Positions 42,933 to 52,766 of a stretch of DNA of 64,000 bases are shown here, in pieces; the stretch's first letter is position 1; the number at the start of each line of letters is the position of its first letter. The stretch is from JADFJB01 sp964464595. Lineage in GTDB: Bacteria > Zhuqueibacterota > JdFR-76 > DREG01. The notes beneath the pieces were generated by a model. The model saw only the letters and a program-made list of their open reading frames with translations, was not told where the DNA came from and made no database searches. The stretch lies in contig CAYXGW010000010.1 of the NCBI GenBank assembly GCA_964464595.1, forward strand, positions 26,071 to 90,070. The letters are read 5' to 3'. A program made the translations under genes and the position numbers.

Positions 42933-45713
42933 CTAGGCTTCAGTTAGTTGAATCAATTTGTATTCGGAATCTGCGGCATTTTGCTCGAACCAATCAACGA
43001 TCGTCGGATCTTTTGTGAACAATAAATTTTGGCTTCCCGCACTTAAATCTTTTAAGAAATGCAGCATATTCGCTAATCTTTCGGGATCGAAGTGAACGAA
43101 CGGATCATCCAGGATCAATGGAATTGGCTCTCCGTTTGTACTCATTAATCGGGATAACCCCAAGCGCAAAAGTAAATACAACTGTTCTTGTGTTCCATAA
43201 CTCAGCGATTCCGATGACCCCAATGTGGATGTTTCCGATAATAATAAATTAATCGACATATCCGAAGGATTGATATGGACCTGGGAATATTTTCCACCAG
43301 ACACTATGTCTATTGCATGGCTCACCGATTCATTTAATTCCGGAATGACTGTTCGATGATATTCAGTAGACACTTCCAGTAAAATATTTTTAGCCAGTTC
43401 AAGTGCATCTCGGGTTTCCTCCAATACCCTTGTTTCAGATTGAAAATAGGCTAAATCTTCTTCCACTTCCGCCAGGGGGCGATGTTGATCTAAAATTGTT
43501 TTAATTTCGGTTTCTATTACACTCAATTGCCGTTCATACTGTTGACGTTCAATATCCACTTCTTCAAATTCATTGTTCAAAACCGGTAGTGTTAACCTGC
43601 TTGATTTTTCTGTCATTTTAGGGAACTTTTTCAACAGAGTTTCTCTTCTTTGAAATAATTCATTCGACTCAGTTTGAATCTCACTTTCCGATTGAGTCGT
43701 TAACAAACCCTCAATTACGGATAGACATCTCTCCTCCTCCTTTTTGAGGCTATTCAATTGTTTCTTTTTTTGGTACAGGCGATCAAATTCTTCTTCAGCA
43801 GCAACTAATTCCGTAACCTCAAGATCAGCCTGCAAATACAATTCCTGCAATGCTGATTGATTGTCATTCATTCGGCCGGTAATCGATTCACAATCTTTCT
43901 GATTTTGTTGAACCCTCATTAAAATACTCTGAAGCTTTTGTTCAATCTCATAATATTGAGCATACTGAAGTGAAATCTTTTCAAGTAATTCAGATTGAAT
44001 CTCCTTGATATCCAATAATTGAAGATATTTTAAGAGTTGAAATTCGATTGAATCCCGACTCTCCATAGCTCGATTACGATTTGAGGCCAATCCGATATAC
44101 TTTTGATTTTGCAATTGTCTTGTTACCAACCCACTCAAAGATTGCACACCATAGCGTTTAAAATAGATTTTGAGCTCATTTTGAACGCTTTTTAAGCTAT
44201 CACTATAATTCCTCATTTCTGTTTTGATTTGATCCGCACGAGTGGCAATTTTATTACGTGAGTTTCGATAAATTTGGTAAAAAATCCCCCCCATAACCAA
44301 CAATCCTGCCGCAATTGGAAAGCCAACTACAAATTGAGTAGACATTCCGATTAATAAAGCAGTCAAAGAGGCAATTGGAAAAGCAATTATAGTAATGACC
44401 CGCACCCACCCTTTAGCCCAGGTTTGGTTTTCCAAATTATCATATCGATCTTTTGTCTGTTCAATTTTTGACTCTACCTGTTTTTCCTGTTCTTCCAATT
44501 CGGATATTTTACTAAGTTCAGCCGGATCCAGACTCTGAAGATCCTTTAATGTGTGCAATTCAATTCCAGCTTGAAGCAAGGATAGTTCCTCCTGGTCTAA
44601 TATGGATTGCGCTTTCTCTAACTCATTATTACGTTCCAGCCATTGTTGTTTGAACGCATTAAATTCAGGGTATGAAAGGGAAGATTGAATTGCATCGAAT
44701 TGACGAACAGGTTCTTTCTGCTGTTCTATTTTTTTTATTTCCTCTTCAAAATTTAAGATATCCTGTTTCTTGTCTTTTAATTGCTCTTCATAATTAATTT
44801 TGTTTTGTCTGCGCCGCATAATGGATTCGCGCAATTCTTCCGGAAATTTTTCCAAACTTGAGAGTGCTTCGATCTCCCCTTTTATCCTTTGTGTTTTTTT
44901 ATTATAAATAGAAAGCTGAGAAAATTGCTTTTCCTTATCATCAATTTTTCGAGTTAGAATATAATAATTTAATTCGATTCTTTTGTTATTTTGTTTTTCT
45001 AATATTTTTTCAAGATTACTTTTTTCTAATATTTTTTCTTTCAAATGATCTCTTACACGAATTTGTTCTTCATATTCTTCTTTAACCAATTTTAATTTCT
45101 GTTTTAATTTCGAGATCGGCTTTAAGGTACTGCGATCGGAACCGATTTCTGATATCTGTTTCTGCAACCGTTCAAGCGCTTCCTTTGAAGAAGTATCTTT
45201 AGAGCCTGAATCCAAAATGGCTATAATATCATTCATCAGTTCTCCTGATCCGGAGATGGTGCCTACTTCGCCCTGTCGGACAAACGAAGTCGCTTCAAAT
45301 AACTCCTTTTCCATGCCGATATGCTGTTTTTGAAATAACACATTTCCGTGCCTTCCAGAAGGAAATTGATCATTAATTTGTTCACCGGTTATACCGTCAA
45401 AGAGTTTAGTTGTGGAGTTTTCAATATCAAAATTACGATCTATTTGGTAATCATGCCCATTATTCAATTGGTACCATAATTGACCACCATAATTGACTTT
45501 TTGCCAGGGTTTGAATCTTTCGTTTCTAAGATTTTCTTGTCTTGAAGCACGATTCGCTTGAAAAAATCCAAAAAAGAAATAAAGTAGTGCCTGTTGTAGA
45601 GTAGACTTTCCAGTTTCATTCGGACCGAAAATAACATTCACACGGTGATGGAATTCAATCGATAAATTTTGAAGTTTACCAAACCCGTGAATATTTACTT
45701 TTTGAATGATCAA
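42933..45713 (-). CDS. yhaN: YhaN-type AAA/SMC-like ATPase
   Basis: 926 residues. Walker A FGPNETGKSTLQQAL (about 30-44) at the N-terminus; the C-terminal part has the ABC signature region SYGTQEQLYLLLRLGLS (about 835) and Walker B LILDDPFVHFDPERL (about 866). Long coiled coils occupy about 190-440 and 495-780. Two membrane-like hydrophobic segments at about 443-490 interrupt them, as in YhaN of Bacillus and unlike SbcC or Rad50. With the adjacent YhaO-type phosphoesterase it resembles an SbcCD-like DNA-processing complex, perhaps membrane-associated. The pair is 49 bp apart. Confidence 0.85.
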   Translation of the reverse strand: MIIQKVNIHGFGKLQNLSIEFHHRVNVIFGPNETGKSTLQQALLYFFFGFFQANRASRQENLRNERFKPWQKVNYGGQLWYQLNNGHDYQIDRNFDIENSTTKLFDGITGEQINDQFPSGRHGNVLFQKQHIGMEKELFEATSFVRQGEVGTISGSGELMNDIIAILDSGSKDTSSKEALERLQKQISEIGSDRSTLKPISKLKQKLKLVKEEYEEQIRVRDHLKEKILEKSNLEKILEKQNNKRIELNYYILTRKIDDKEKQFSQLSIYNKKTQRIKGEIEALSSLEKFPEELRESIMRRRQNKINYEEQLKDKKQDILNFEEEIKKIEQQKEPVRQFDAIQSSLSYPEFNAFKQQWLERNNELEKAQSILDQEELSLLQAGIELHTLKDLQSLDPAELSKISELEEQEKQVESKIEQTKDRYDNLENQTWAKGWVRVITIIAFPIASLTALLIGMSTQFVVGFPIAAGLLVMGGIFYQIYRNSRNKIATRADQIKTEMRNYSDSLKSVQNELKIYFKRYGVQSLSGLVTRQLQNQKYIGLASNRNRAMESRDSIEFQLLKYLQLLDIKEIQSELLEKISLQYAQYYEIEQKLQSILMRVQQNQKDCESITGRMNDNQSALQELYLQADLEVTELVAAEEEFDRLYQKKKQLNSLKKEEERCLSVIEGLLTTQSESEIQTESNELFQRRETLLKKFPKMTEKSSRLTLPVLNNEFEEVDIERQQYERQLSVIETEIKTILDQHRPLAEVEEDLAYFQSETRVLEETRDALELAKNILLEVSTEYHRTVIPELNESVSHAIDIVSGGKYSQVHINPSDMSINLLLSETSTLGSSESLSYGTQEQLYLLLRLGLSRLMSTNGEPIPLILDDPFVHFDPERLANMLHFLKDLSAGSQNLLFTKDPTIVDWFEQNAADSEYKLIQLTEA

Positions 45714-45762
45714 ATCATTATCCTAATTTTATCGGCTACAAAATTTTTCCGGTATAATTTTT

Positions 45763-46881
45763 TCATCTCTCTTTTCTTTCAAAAGCATTTAACCCAAATA
45801 GTAAGGCTTTTTGTAATTTTTCTTTCTCATCAGGAATGGCATCTTCTTGCATTATCTTAATCCTTCGAACAAACTCTCCACGAACAGTATTCTCCTGGGA
45901 CAAGCTTTCATAATCGTAGCATGGCTTGGTTTTATTGATTATTTGACCTTCATTACTGTTTATAAAAACCTGTTCTTTTAGAAGCGCAAGATCCAAATCC
46001 ATTTCAGGATGGATTTGACCGGTAATTTCTATTCTAAATAAAGAAGCCTTACTACTTTGCTCTCGAACCCTCTTTTCGATTTGATTCTTAATTTCATCCC
46101 GTGTCATTGCGTTGCTTACGTCAACTTGCATCTGAACAAAGCTATAGTGGTTAAACGGAACGGTTTCTATTTCTATCTGATCGTTGTTTATCGAGACCAA
46201 AGCAACTGAATGCATGCCGGTCTCTGCAAACCCAAGCGGTTCCGGACTTCCTGGATAAATGAGTTTTATTTTAGCGCTTTCTCCAATTTTTCCACGATGA
46301 TAATGACCCAACAACGCCACATCAGCGCCGGTTGCTTCAAGGTTTTCCAAATTGAACGGAGCATGTCTTCCTTTATGCGGCGGAATGTTTGACATATCTG
46401 AGCCATGGAAAAGCAAGACATTTATTCCTTGTCTATCAACCTTAAATTTTTCTACTGGATTTTTATGATTGGAAAAAGAACAATGCGCCATTCCCCATAA
46501 AGTCACATTTTCTGCTAGCCGAAATGGACAAAAAGAAGATGTTTGAAAAATATGTACGTTGTCCGGCCAATCCAAATAATGGTATATAGATTCCGGCATC
46601 CATGGATCGTGATTGCCAGGTGCGATAAATATTTTTTTTCCACCTAATCTTTGTAGTTGAGTACGTAAAAATTCGCCGGTATCTCTTGTAAATCTTTCAT
46701 GCTCGTATAAATCTCCACCAATTGTAATTACATCCACATTTTTTTCCTTTGCCATGTCTATGATGCGAACAAATGCATCTTTCAAGGTTTCCCGGTATTT
46801 CCTTGCTGTTAGACTGGGGAAGCCCAGGCCTGCAAAAGATGAATCAAGATGTAAATCGGCAAAATGTAATATTTTTAACAA
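45763..46881 (-). CDS. yhaO: YhaO/SbcD-like metallophosphoesterase
   Basis: 372 residues. Calcineurin-like motifs in order: FADLHLDSSF (about 6-15), GGDLYEHERF (about 55-64), APGNHDPWMP (about 87-96), LLFHGSDM and LLGHYHRGKI (about 195-204). These ligands bind the two metals of SbcD/Mre11-type nucleases. Its partner is the SMC-like ATPase downstream. Probable role: DNA double-strand end or hairpin processing. Start MLKILHFADLH is standard. Confidence 0.9.
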   Translation of the reverse strand: MLKILHFADLHLDSSFAGLGFPSLTARKYRETLKDAFVRIIDMAKEKNVDVITIGGDLYEHERFTRDTGEFLRTQLQRLGGKKIFIAPGNHDPWMPESIYHYLDWPDNVHIFQTSSFCPFRLAENVTLWGMAHCSFSNHKNPVEKFKVDRQGINVLLFHGSDMSNIPPHKGRHAPFNLENLEATGADVALLGHYHRGKIGESAKIKLIYPGSPEPLGFAETGMHSVALVSINNDQIEIETVPFNHYSFVQMQVDVSNAMTRDEIKNQIEKRVREQSSKASLFRIEITGQIHPEMDLDLALLKEQVFINSNEGQIINKTKPCYDYESLSQENTVRGEFVRRIKIMQEDAIPDEKEKLQKALLFGLNAFERKER

Positions 46882-46925
46882 ACCTTACCGCCAGTTGGAA
46901 AATTAAATAAATAAATCAATCGTTA

Positions 46926-48089
46926 TTATTTCAAAGTCAATCTTTTGATAACCATAGTTGCATAACTTCCCGGGGGTAAAACCAAACGAACACACATTTT
47001 ACATTTACCAGGATAAAGATCATCAATAATCGGCTCGTTAATTTTAAAATCCTCGGGGTACATTAAAGCCTGGCGCGAAAACTCGCCTTTATGAAACCGG
47101 GATAAAAAAGGAGACCTTAATTGTTCACTATGCAAATTATGTTCTTTGAGGAATTCATTCATATTTAAATTAAAATTTTCCAGTTCACAAGAATTATTTT
47201 TAATGGGAATCGAAAATTTCAATCTGTCCAAATACGTTTTTGTTTGTAGATCAAGTTTGTAAAAAAAAGCATAATCCTGCCAGGCGCCTTTTTTATAAAT
47301 TATTTTGGATTTGACTTTTTGACGCATGACCCGAATAAGAATTTCATTCCACAAAAAAGAGTAGCCTGCAGAAATCATCATTCTCAGATCTAAACGATTC
47401 AATTTTAAAACTGCACCTTGAAAATCATTTGGATTCTTCTTGAGATAATTAAAAGCGCTATTGAAATCTTGGGGGATTTTGGTTTTTTCAAGTAGATCCC
47501 AATCCCCCCAATGTTGATTCAACAAACCAATTGTAAATTCATCTATTTTTTTTGATTTTGCAAGAAATTCCGAACCATAATATTTCAAGACAGATTCATA
47601 CTCTGTACGAAAAAGATGAAATGCTAGTGAATTTTTCGGCGAATACTGTGAGCGAAAACGCTGGTCATCGTAATAGTTTGGGATTCCATAGTTTGTTGCC
47701 GACATTTGTTGTTTGTGAATATTTTCAATTTGTGGTATAGTTAGTTCCCGCAAAGTAATCTTAAAATAATTTCCGTTCATTTGATTTGGAGTTATGGGTT
47801 GATCCGCATATCCTATTCGTTGAGCAGAGAATTGGTCAGTTTCAATCTGATCAGGCCCATCTCCTTTTAAGGAGATGTGTTGCGTCGTAATTCCATGCCG
47901 ATCTTTCATGCCGGCAAAGGAAAAGGATTTTATTGGTTTATTTATCCATTGACCCAATTGATTAACGAGACTGTCGGTAGTTAAATTTATTTTTTTAACT
48001 TTGTAAATTGCAAAATCACCGGAAGCTTGAATAGGCGTATTGATTCTTTCTTCAACCACAAAATCTTCGGGTATGCACTTTAGTTTCAT
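46926..48089 (-). CDS. truD: tRNA pseudouridine synthase D
   Basis: 387 residues from the ATG at 48089 (MKLKCIPEDFVVEE, the usual TruD start); an earlier in-frame ATG at 48152 adds 21 residues with no support. The catalytic block FSFAGMKDRHGITTQHISLKG holds the active-site Asp (about 82). NYYDDQRFRS and LYPGKCK-like C-terminal elements match. It makes pseudouridine 13 in tRNA. FxxAGxKDRxG is diagnostic. It follows the yhaO gene at 44 bp on the same strand. Confidence 0.93.
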   Translation of the reverse strand: MKLKCIPEDFVVEERINTPIQASGDFAIYKVKKINLTTDSLVNQLGQWINKPIKSFSFAGMKDRHGITTQHISLKGDGPDQIETDQFSAQRIGYADQPITPNQMNGNYFKITLRELTIPQIENIHKQQMSATNYGIPNYYDDQRFRSQYSPKNSLAFHLFRTEYESVLKYYGSEFLAKSKKIDEFTIGLLNQHWGDWDLLEKTKIPQDFNSAFNYLKKNPNDFQGAVLKLNRLDLRMMISAGYSFLWNEILIRVMRQKVKSKIIYKKGAWQDYAFFYKLDLQTKTYLDRLKFSIPIKNNSCELENFNLNMNEFLKEHNLHSEQLRSPFLSRFHKGEFSRQALMYPEDFKINEPIIDDLYPGKCKMCVRLVLPPGSYATMVIKRLTLK

Positions 48090-48240
48090 GTGGATTAATA
48101 TCCGATAATAAAAATATTTAATTAGTGATAAAATTTTGTTGAATATAACCAATCAAAACCGGGATTTCAAATTCAGAATATTTTCCAAATGGGCATCCCT
48201 TAAATCAAAGTAAAAATGACATTTTTGATTTTCTCCCCCG

Positions 48241-49266
48241 CTATTCTAATACGCCTTTATTTTCTAAAGCTTCTTTTAATGAGATATGTTGCTTAAAGAA
48301 ATAATACATTCCCATAATTGCCGGAGGCGCCATACTAAACAAATGCAGTATAACGGCAAAACTGAACGCCTCACTGTTAGGTATATTGTAAATGATTAGT
48401 GCCTGCATGACAAAAAGATGAAAAGTCCCAACATACCCGGGAGATGCCGGAATGGAAACCGATAGCCCTGACATGACCAGAATTGTTATACTCGCTAGCG
48501 TTATCTGGGCAAAATTTCCATTAAAAAAAATTTCATCCAAATCAAATGCATAAATAAATATGATAATGGTCGAAATATAACAAAGCCAAATGGCTATCGA
48601 TGAGATAACTATTGTTAAATAATACTCCGGTTTTTTTAAGACCAGCAATCCACTACGTAACGAATTTAAGATCTTTTCGCCTTTGTCACGCAGTTTAGCG
48701 GGAAAAATACTTGTAATTTTTCGATAAAATCGGAGTGTCTCATTTGTTTTTACGATTAAAAATACAAGAAAAATGATGCCTGCGATTACAACAGCAAACG
48801 AAATCAACCCCCCGGTTTTTACAAATTCATAACCGTCAAACGATTGAAAAAAAAGTACGATACCTAATAATAGCAAAAGGAAAATCAAGTCAAGCATCCT
48901 TTCCACAACAATTGTGGCAAAAGAAGCGACTTTGGAAAAATTTTCTATTTTGCCGATTGAATGAGCCCGCAAGAACTCACCCAGCTTAAATGGGAATATG
49001 GTATTTCCCATATAACCCACCATTAAGGCTGAAAAGAGATTATTTAGTTTCATCACTTTAAGCGGCTTGAATAATATTCCCCATCGATAAGCGCGAAACC
49101 AAAGACTCAAAAATAAGAATATCGTAGCTGGAAGTAAGTAATTATAATTGACATTTTGTAATGCTACACGCGCTTGTCTCAGATCAATCTGATCGAAAAC
49201 CAGGTATAGAAAAACAATACTTATCAGTATTCCAATAGCAAATTTTACTTTATTCGATTTGAACAT
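48241..49266 (-). CDS. UPF0104 / lysylphosphatidylglycerol-synthase-TM-like membrane protein
   Basis: 341 residues with about eight transmembrane segments. Family motifs are RAYRWGILFKPL (about 58-69), FMGNTIFPFKLGEFLRAH-type segment (GYMGNTIFPFKLGEFLRA, about 89), VVERMLDLIFLL and SIPASPGYVGTFHLFV. These proteins share the N-terminal flippase domain of MprF and AglD-like proteins and probably move or anchor a lipid-linked substrate. The catalytic acyl/aminoacyl transfer domain of MprF is missing. It sits beside envelope genes; the substrate is not known. Confidence 0.87.
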   Translation of the reverse strand: MFKSNKVKFAIGILISIVFLYLVFDQIDLRQARVALQNVNYNYLLPATIFLFLSLWFRAYRWGILFKPLKVMKLNNLFSALMVGYMGNTIFPFKLGEFLRAHSIGKIENFSKVASFATIVVERMLDLIFLLLLLGIVLFFQSFDGYEFVKTGGLISFAVVIAGIIFLVFLIVKTNETLRFYRKITSIFPAKLRDKGEKILNSLRSGLLVLKKPEYYLTIVISSIAIWLCYISTIIIFIYAFDLDEIFFNGNFAQITLASITILVMSGLSVSIPASPGYVGTFHLFVMQALIIYNIPNSEAFSFAVILHLFSMAPPAIMGMYYFFKQHISLKEALENKGVLE

Positions 49267-49436
49267 AGGTTTTTCAATTTATTGATATTGTTTAATAATT
49301 CCGGTAAACTGATCTTCTTCTACAGGTATTTGTTTTCTACTTTATTAGTTTGGAAAATATTTTAGTAAAAGGATGAACAGAAAGATCAAAAGTATTGATT
49401 TATTTCTGGTTGTAAAATCAATTCAAAAATTGCATT

Positions 49437-50252
49437 TTAACTGCTCGGCAGCACCCCCTTATATTCAATCAATTCGGCAATAATCGAACCAACTACAATT
49501 TTACTTTTCATTAAAACCGGGATTCTATACTGGTCATCTGTCAACCATACCGTAACATCTCCTTTGCTGTTAAAAACCCCGGCGTCTTTTAGAATCGGCT
49601 CTACAACCAAACAAGTAAATTTCCCAGCCCGAACCCGAATGGTTTCTTTACGCAACACACGAACTGTTAAAGGATACAATTTCTTTCCGGAAAAATGATC
49701 GACGAAATAGGATTTCCCTACTTCAATATTTAGTGTTCGAAGGAAATAAAGAGAAGACAACGGATCTTGCACATAAGCAGGTGTTTCAATTGTATCTTTT
49801 TTAGTAATCACGCGATAGTTCGGTTGATCAAAAAAAACCTCGATATCCGAACGATATTTGCCCTCTCGTATTCTTTTGGAGAAATGCCATGAATACAATC
49901 CTACGGAATCCATTAATGAAACCGTTTTGTCACGGACTTTATAAAATGTCGAAAAAAAATTATTTGATTCAGCTCGGGAAGTGACCTCAAAACAGCGGCG
50001 GCCATTTTTATCCCTCATTTGTAAAATCTCTAAATAAGCATATCCTGCCTGAACAGGGCCATACCGGATTACAAATTTAAGAGATTCGCCGACTTTAAAT
50101 GCTTCATTATTTACTTGGCGATTTATATTAAAAACAGATAACGAATCATTTGACAAATTGGCTTCATTGTTCAAAGTAGTTTGAGCATAACCATTAACCA
50201 AAAATAACAAATTCAATAATACAATAATTGATGTTAATTTTTTGTAATTCAC
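49437..50252 (-). CDS. DUF3108 domain-containing secreted protein
   Basis: 271 residues with a signal peptide (LTSIIVLLNLLFLVNGYAQ). The DUF3108 pattern is recognised from FKVGESLKFVIRYGPVQAGYA, the repeated beta-strand stretch with YHFSKRIREGKYR-type features, DPLSSLYFLRTL and FSGKKLYPLTVRVLRKE. The fold is an outer-membrane-lipocalin-like beta structure found in the periplasm of many FCB bacteria; its ligand is unknown. It is 5 bp downstream of the phosphatase gene, so cotranscribed. Confidence 0.82.
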   Translation of the reverse strand: MNYKKLTSIIVLLNLLFLVNGYAQTTLNNEANLSNDSLSVFNINRQVNNEAFKVGESLKFVIRYGPVQAGYAYLEILQMRDKNGRRCFEVTSRAESNNFFSTFYKVRDKTVSLMDSVGLYSWHFSKRIREGKYRSDIEVFFDQPNYRVITKKDTIETPAYVQDPLSSLYFLRTLNIEVGKSYFVDHFSGKKLYPLTVRVLRKETIRVRAGKFTCLVVEPILKDAGVFNSKGDVTVWLTDDQYRIPVLMKSKIVVGSIIAELIEYKGVLPSS

Positions 50253-50257
50253 TAGGA

Positions 50258-50770
50258 TTAATCCAATGATGGTTTTAAAAAATTTCCCGCATGTTCAATA
50301 ATATTAGGTAATATCCTGTTAATTTCCTGGTCAATTTCTTGAAATATATTTTTATAGAATTCATAACTTTTATTAATTGGATCTGAAATATCAGGATTAA
50401 AATGATCACGGTTTTTATATTTTTTGAGCAAATAAATGTGATCCATGTATTGCGGAAAATAATGTCTCAATGCCGTATAATGGCCCTGGTCAAGTGCAAA
50501 AATAAGATTGGCTCCCGCAATTAATTCCGGCTCGATGATTTGCGACTGATGGTCAGCAATATCTATTTGTGATTCTTTACAAACCTGAATTGCCAATTCC
50601 GTGGCAGGCGCTCCGTTCCAGGCCCCAACCCCTGCAGATTGAACAACGATGTCATCCTTCATATGAATCGGAATTCGATTTTTCAACAACCCCTCCGCCA
50701 TAGGACTTCGACAAATGTTCCCAGTACAAACAAACATCACACAGAATATTTCTTTTGAAACCATTTCCAT
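50258..50770 (-). CDS. Low-molecular-weight protein-tyrosine phosphatase
   Basis: 170 residues. The phosphatase loop is FVCTGNICRSPMAEGLL (Cys about 15, Arg about 21) with the usual C-x5-R(S) signature, and the general-acid Asp lies in FNPDISDP (about 135). Such enzymes (Wzb/YwlE types) remove phosphate from tyrosine or arginine residues of proteins, often the kinase of exopolysaccharide export. The flanking MsbA-like exporter and glycosyltransferases fit that role; no Wzc kinase is in the window. Confidence 0.9.
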   Translation of the reverse strand: MEMVSKEIFCVMFVCTGNICRSPMAEGLLKNRIPIHMKDDIVVQSAGVGAWNGAPATELAIQVCKESQIDIADHQSQIIEPELIAGANLIFALDQGHYTALRHYFPQYMDHIYLLKKYKNRDHFNPDISDPINKSYEFYKNIFQEIDQEINRILPNIIEHAGNFLKPSLD

Positions 50771-50771
50771 T

Positions 50772-52673
50772 TTAGTCTGAGTTTACCACTTTCCGCTGAA
50801 CTTGTTCCAATTGATGTCTGAACTGGATCTTGTACAAACTACGATAGGCCAGGCAATCTTCCAACAATTCCGAATGAGAGGCATAACCTACTATTTTCCC
50901 TTGATCTAAAACTACAATTTTATCAGCATGGATAATCGTCGAAAGCCGGTGTGCAATCACAAGAACCGTTCTGTTTTCCATTAATTGATCTATTGCTTCC
51001 TGGACAAGTTTTTCAGATATTGAATCAAGAGCTGAAGTGGCTTCGTCCAGAATTAAAATTGGTGAATTTTTGAGAATTGCCCTGGCGATTGATAAGCGCT
51101 GCTTTTGACCGCCTGACAATTTTATCCCCTTCTCCCCAATAATGGTATCCAATCCGTTTTCCATTTTTCGGATGAATTCCCAAGCATTCGCTGCTTTGGC
51201 AGCATCAATAATTTTCTTTTCAGACACTCCATTCAAGCCATAAGCAATATTGAGTTTAACAGTATCATTAAACAAAATTGAGTCTTGAGTTACAACACCA
51301 ATTTTTGATCGCAAAGACTCCAGGGTGTATTCACGAACATCTGTTCCATCAATTCTAATTTTTCCCTCTTGAATATCATAAAAACGGGGGATTAAATCGA
51401 CCAATGTAGATTTACCCGCTCCACTAGGGCCAACAAAAGCCACCATATCTCCTCGTCTTATATCAAGGTTGATATTTTCCAGGACAATCGGTTCATCTTC
51501 ATGATATCGGAAATGTACTCCTTCGAAATTGATAGAGCGCTGAAATTGATCTAATTTTTTTGAATCCGGTTTTTCATAGACTTCCTGGTGTTCGTCTATA
51601 GTATTAAAAATTCGCTCTGCAGCAGCAAGGCCGGTTTGAATTCTGTTATTCAAACCGCCAAGTTCTTTTAATGGCTGGAAAACCGTAAACAAAAATACCA
51701 GGTAACGCATAAAATCTTCAGCTGCCAAACCTGTACCGGAGTAAACCATGTTGCCGCCATACCAAAGCAAAGCGACTAGTATAAAAACACCCAGGGTCTC
51801 ATTCAACGGAGAGGTAAAAAAACTGAGCTTATTTGCACGAAAATTTAATTTGTAATGGCGATAACTTTCATTCCAAAAATTTGTTTCTTGCCGGTCTTCG
51901 TTGGTGAACGCTTTTACAATTCGTATGGATGAAACCGATTCTTGAAATACTGATACGACATTGGCAATCTGGCGAAAAACTCTGCGACTTTTTCGGCGAA
52001 TACTTTGCCCAATCTTGACAATTACAAACCCGGTTAATGGGACAATAGTAAAAGTAATTAAAGATAGCTTCCAACTGATGAGAAGCAATATAACCATGTT
52101 CGCAATTAATTGCAGTGGCGTTAAAATTAATTTCCCAAAGCTGTTCGTTAACACAGTATTTACCGCATTTACATCATTAAATATGATTGAAGTTAATCGT
52201 CCGGTATCGTTACGTTCAAAATACGTGAGTGGAAGCCGAATAATTGTACTAAACAAATCATTCCTGATATTTAAAAGAACCCGCAACTCAATAAAGCTAT
52301 TTAGAACCCGACGGAAATAATGAATAATATTTTTGAGCAGGTACGAGAAAAAGATCATAAAACAAACCATTTTTAATGTAGCAAAACGATTTTCCTGAGT
52401 AATATAACTCTTGATGACCTGGTTTATTTTTTCGTAAGTACTTTCAGGATTTGAAATGCCCTCAATGCCTGGTTGATTGTTCACTGGATTTTGCTGATTC
52501 AATTGAGAAAGTTCTTGTAAATTTTGCGGTTCAAATAACTCACGTATAAAATCGACCGAAATCCAAAGAGAAAGGTTATTAAAAAATATGAAAAACAAAG
52601 TTAGAACAATTGATAGAATGAGTAATTTCCAGAATGGTTTTAAGTAGCGCAGTAATTTTAAATACAGTTTCAT
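50772..52673 (-). CDS. ABC transporter, MsbA/lipid-exporter type
   Basis: 633 residues. An N-terminal six-helix exporter domain (about 1-340) is fused to an ATPase domain with Walker A VGPSGAGKSTLVDLI (about 417-431), signature KLSGGQKQRLSIARA (about 522-536), Walker B PILILDEATSALDS (about 543-556) and the H-loop in IAHRLST. The half-transporter acts as a homodimer and probably flips lipid A or other lipid-linked glycans across the inner membrane. An insertion of about 40 residues in the first periplasmic loop (QPGIEGISNP region) is unusual. The stop is one base from the phosphatase start. Confidence 0.93.
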   Translation of the reverse strand: MKLYLKLLRYLKPFWKLLILSIVLTLFFIFFNNLSLWISVDFIRELFEPQNLQELSQLNQQNPVNNQPGIEGISNPESTYEKINQVIKSYITQENRFATLKMVCFMIFFSYLLKNIIHYFRRVLNSFIELRVLLNIRNDLFSTIIRLPLTYFERNDTGRLTSIIFNDVNAVNTVLTNSFGKLILTPLQLIANMVILLLISWKLSLITFTIVPLTGFVIVKIGQSIRRKSRRVFRQIANVVSVFQESVSSIRIVKAFTNEDRQETNFWNESYRHYKLNFRANKLSFFTSPLNETLGVFILVALLWYGGNMVYSGTGLAAEDFMRYLVFLFTVFQPLKELGGLNNRIQTGLAAAERIFNTIDEHQEVYEKPDSKKLDQFQRSINFEGVHFRYHEDEPIVLENINLDIRRGDMVAFVGPSGAGKSTLVDLIPRFYDIQEGKIRIDGTDVREYTLESLRSKIGVVTQDSILFNDTVKLNIAYGLNGVSEKKIIDAAKAANAWEFIRKMENGLDTIIGEKGIKLSGGQKQRLSIARAILKNSPILILDEATSALDSISEKLVQEAIDQLMENRTVLVIAHRLSTIIHADKIVVLDQGKIVGYASHSELLEDCLAYRSLYKIQFRHQLEQVQRKVVNSD

Positions 52674-52766
52674 ACCTGAATTCTTAATAGAAATTCTAAA
52701 TTTAATTTCAATTTGAAATTTAAATTATTGTTTAATTTGATTCACTTCAAAGAAAAGGCAGATTCT

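Noticed and set aside
52680..52740. AT-only hairpin between the exporter and GT4 genes
   Set aside because: The stem (AATTTCA/TGAAATT) has almost no G or C and no U-run beyond background.
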